DNA of 64,000 bases from Theocolax elegans. Its lineage: Eukaryota; Arthropoda; Insecta; Hymenoptera; Cerocephalidae. Shown here piece by piece: positions 62,081 through 64,000 of the stretch; positions within the stretch are counted from its first letter, which is position 1, and each line of letters begins with the position of its first letter. The notes below the pieces were generated by a model, which was not told where the DNA came from, searched no databases, and was given only the letters and a program-made list of their open reading frames with translations. A program made the position numbers and the translations under genes. Where the stretch lies: positions 67,247,044-67,311,043 of the forward strand of contig CM047430.1 in NCBI GenBank assembly GCA_026168455.1. Reading direction: 5' to 3'.

Positions 62081-64000
62081 TACTTTTGAAAGCTCATTTA
62101 CTCAACGAGATTCTCAGTGGATCTACATATTTTTCTTCCCTCTTTCTCTCTTTTTTTAGACAGTTGTCTCTGCAGAAGAAAAAAAGCGAAAAGACTTGTC
62201 GAGAAAGCGAAAGGAGAAACACGAGAAAACTCGAAACTAAAAGTGAGATAGCAAATGAAGATCAGAGTTACGCATAAGAAGGGGACCGTAGAGCGAGAGA
62301 GCGAGAGAGAGAGAGAGGTCTCGCGGGAGTTCTTTCGACTTACTGTTTTTATTGTATGTTTGCCCGTGCCGAACTCGAAGAGGAGTATACGGCTTTCTAT
62401 GCAGCGCTATACGACTTTCGCGTAGTTTGCTTTCCTCTTTCTTCCCTTCTTCTCTCCTTGTTCCCTCACTCGAGGCATTTCCTGCTTTCCTTGGGTGCCC
62501 CTCGACGACGAAGAGGACGTTCGAGTATAGATGCAGCACATAGTTACGGATCGCTGCTTCGCCGAGAGCCGAGCGTAATATGGGTCCCCTTCGGCCAAAT
62601 CGAACGACGATTCGCTGTTTTCCTATATTCTTACGCGCCCACTTATACCATCATCCACATTCTCTCTCTTTCTCTCTCCCTCCCTCCCTCTCTCCCTCCT
62701 ACTCTTATTTTTTTTCTTTGTCTTCTCGAGAAAGCCAATGACGTGGAAAATTTATCGCATTGAATTGCCGGTTCGAGTACTTGTATGTATATATATATAG
62801 AAACGCATACACTTGTACTCGTCCGGGGATAATCTCTTTTTTCTTCATTCTCGCTGACTTAATGTTACAAGCGAATTGGAGCTTACGCCTTTTTTTACGA
62901 TCGTTCGGGTTGCCTGGCCAAATCGCTTTTAAAAGGCAAATAAACAGAAACAATGTCGCGCGCTTTTACGAGCGGCCGCGATTTTTCGCGCTCGAACCTA
63001 TATATATATATACATATGCATATACATATATATATCATTTACCGATCGTTGAATAAACTTTCGAGATAAATTATTTGATTGAGTTGCACGGTTTCCACTA
63101 TTTTTTGGTATCGAGCGCGGTATAAGAATTGCTCAAAGTTGCGTAACCGGGGCATTAAGAAATATTATTATACTCTCGGTGTTCTGGAATTTAACGGATT
63201 TCAACAGCTGAGATGTGTGAGCCAATTATTGCGTCTGTCACACTTTAAATATCCTCGAGTTAAAAGGCTGCTATTGTAGGTATCTTTTCCACTCGGTCTT
63301 ATTGCCGAATGTATTACAGAAATTTATAATGAAACGTTATTATTACTTCGTATTCTAGCGAGTTCGTATATATATATATATATTAACACGATCGCGATAA
63401 ATTATATTATTGTCCGAGTGATCCCGACATTTATACGCTTTTTCTATTATTATCAAAAATGACGATCAATTTAAATTAGTGCGCCCAAATGTAATTGCGT
63501 TAATCAGAGAAGAAAAATGTTATTTATTGCAATTACATCGTTCTTATCGTCCTAAGCAATTAATCGACGCGCAGCGGGTCGCGTGAAACACTACGCCGAA
63601 AACCGATAGGTATAGACAGTTTTTGATAAAACAAAGTTAATTTAGATGTACTTAAGTTTAACTCCAAGTCACTCCGGTGAGTCTAATTCATTCACCCTTC
63701 ATGCCGTGAACTCAATAGAAGCATTACGGCCGATCAGACACAATAAACTCGATAGCGAAAGAGAGAGAGAGAGAGAGAGAGTGAGAGGGAAGGGTCGTTT
63801 AGTGTCAATTAAACGCGTACGCGCGGGCCTTACAAAACGTAACGGAACCTGCTTATTTCAATTGGGTCAACGTCGCTCGCATCCAAAGGGAAAAAACAAA
63901 CTCATCGTGCGGATTGCAAATAAGGAAAAAAAAATGTAAATGCAAATGATAAAAAAAACCACGCGCAATAAGTTCCCTTATTTAAAAATATTAAGTTGAA
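62080..64000. other. Mixed intronic sequence to window end
   Basis: GA/CT patches occur at about 62,293-62,317, 62,660-62,700 and 63,760-63,782. TATA-rich repeats lie at 62,787-62,799, 63,000-63,035 and 63,368-63,383. No homeodomain or other exon is seen before the edge. Confidence 0.5.

Larger units (their letters stand above)
46442..64000 (+). other. abd-A: abd-A intron 2 (5' part; continues past window)
   Basis: The intron begins with donor GTGAGT after the microexon and is not closed within the window. The next expected exon would start by completing a Gly codon and then encode a PRRRGRQTYTRFQ-type homeodomain. No frame on the + strand from 46,442 to 64,000 carries a homeodomain, so this intron is more than 17.5 kb long. 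It holds AT-rich spacers, GA/CT microsatellites, an inverted-repeat element and several GC-richer islands listed separately. Confidence 0.85.

Noticed and set aside
46442..64000. abd-A homeodomain exon
   Set aside because: No frame encodes the homeodomain; it must lie to the right of the window.
1..64000. tRNA, rRNA, CRISPR array or bacterial operon structure
   Set aside because: No tRNA T-arm word, rRNA block or regularly spaced repeat array was seen. The tandem repeats are simple microsatellites of animal type.

Overview
The window is animal genomic DNA, most likely from an insect and probably a hymenopteran (an ant is my best guess; this is inference). It is AT-rich intergenic and intronic sequence broken by GC-richer islands a few hundred bases long and by very many (GA)n/(CT)n microsatellites. 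There is no bacterial or viral gene organisation. Only one protein-coding gene is supported: the 5' part of the Hox gene abdominal-A (abd-A), on the + strand.

abd-A layout: a GA-rich, CpG-rich promoter and leader lie at about 42,540-43,931. Coding exon 1 (43,932-44,709) encodes 259 residues, from the N-terminus to the YPWM hexapeptide. Intron 1 is 1,699 nt. A 33-nt microexon (46,409-46,441) encodes D-W-M-S-P-F-D-R-V-V-C. Intron 2 then runs past the right edge, so it is longer than 17.5 kb here. The homeodomain exon is not in the window, so the gene is cut by the window edge and is not broken.

Left of abd-A (1 to about 42,540) I see no coding exon. In Drosophila all three bithorax Hox genes are transcribed in one direction and the 5' side of abd-A faces iab-4 and Abd-B. 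By analogy this flank should be abd-A/Abd-B intergenic DNA, where iab-type enhancers, boundaries and the iab-4 microRNA would be expected. I did not find the conserved iab-4 mature sequences by eye. The flank alternates AT-rich spacers, which carry small inverted repeats and at least one short repeat family, with GC-richer islands. Those islands hold recognisable binding-site words: nuclear-receptor FTZ-F1/ERR-type sites, CRE palindromes, and GGCGCCAT words containing the Pho core.

Right of the microexon, intron 2 has the same texture. It includes a tight cluster of TTTATG (Abd-B/Caudal-type) words at 48,911-48,950, a decayed inverted-repeat element at 50,509-50,775 and several GC-richer islands that are enhancer candidates.

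Most long open frames here are either translations of microsatellites or frames antisense or out of frame to abd-A, and I left them out. I saw no clearly new biological system. The best leads are the symmetric microexon that carries most of the TDWM cofactor motif, the uORF-dense abd-A leader, and the motif clusters.
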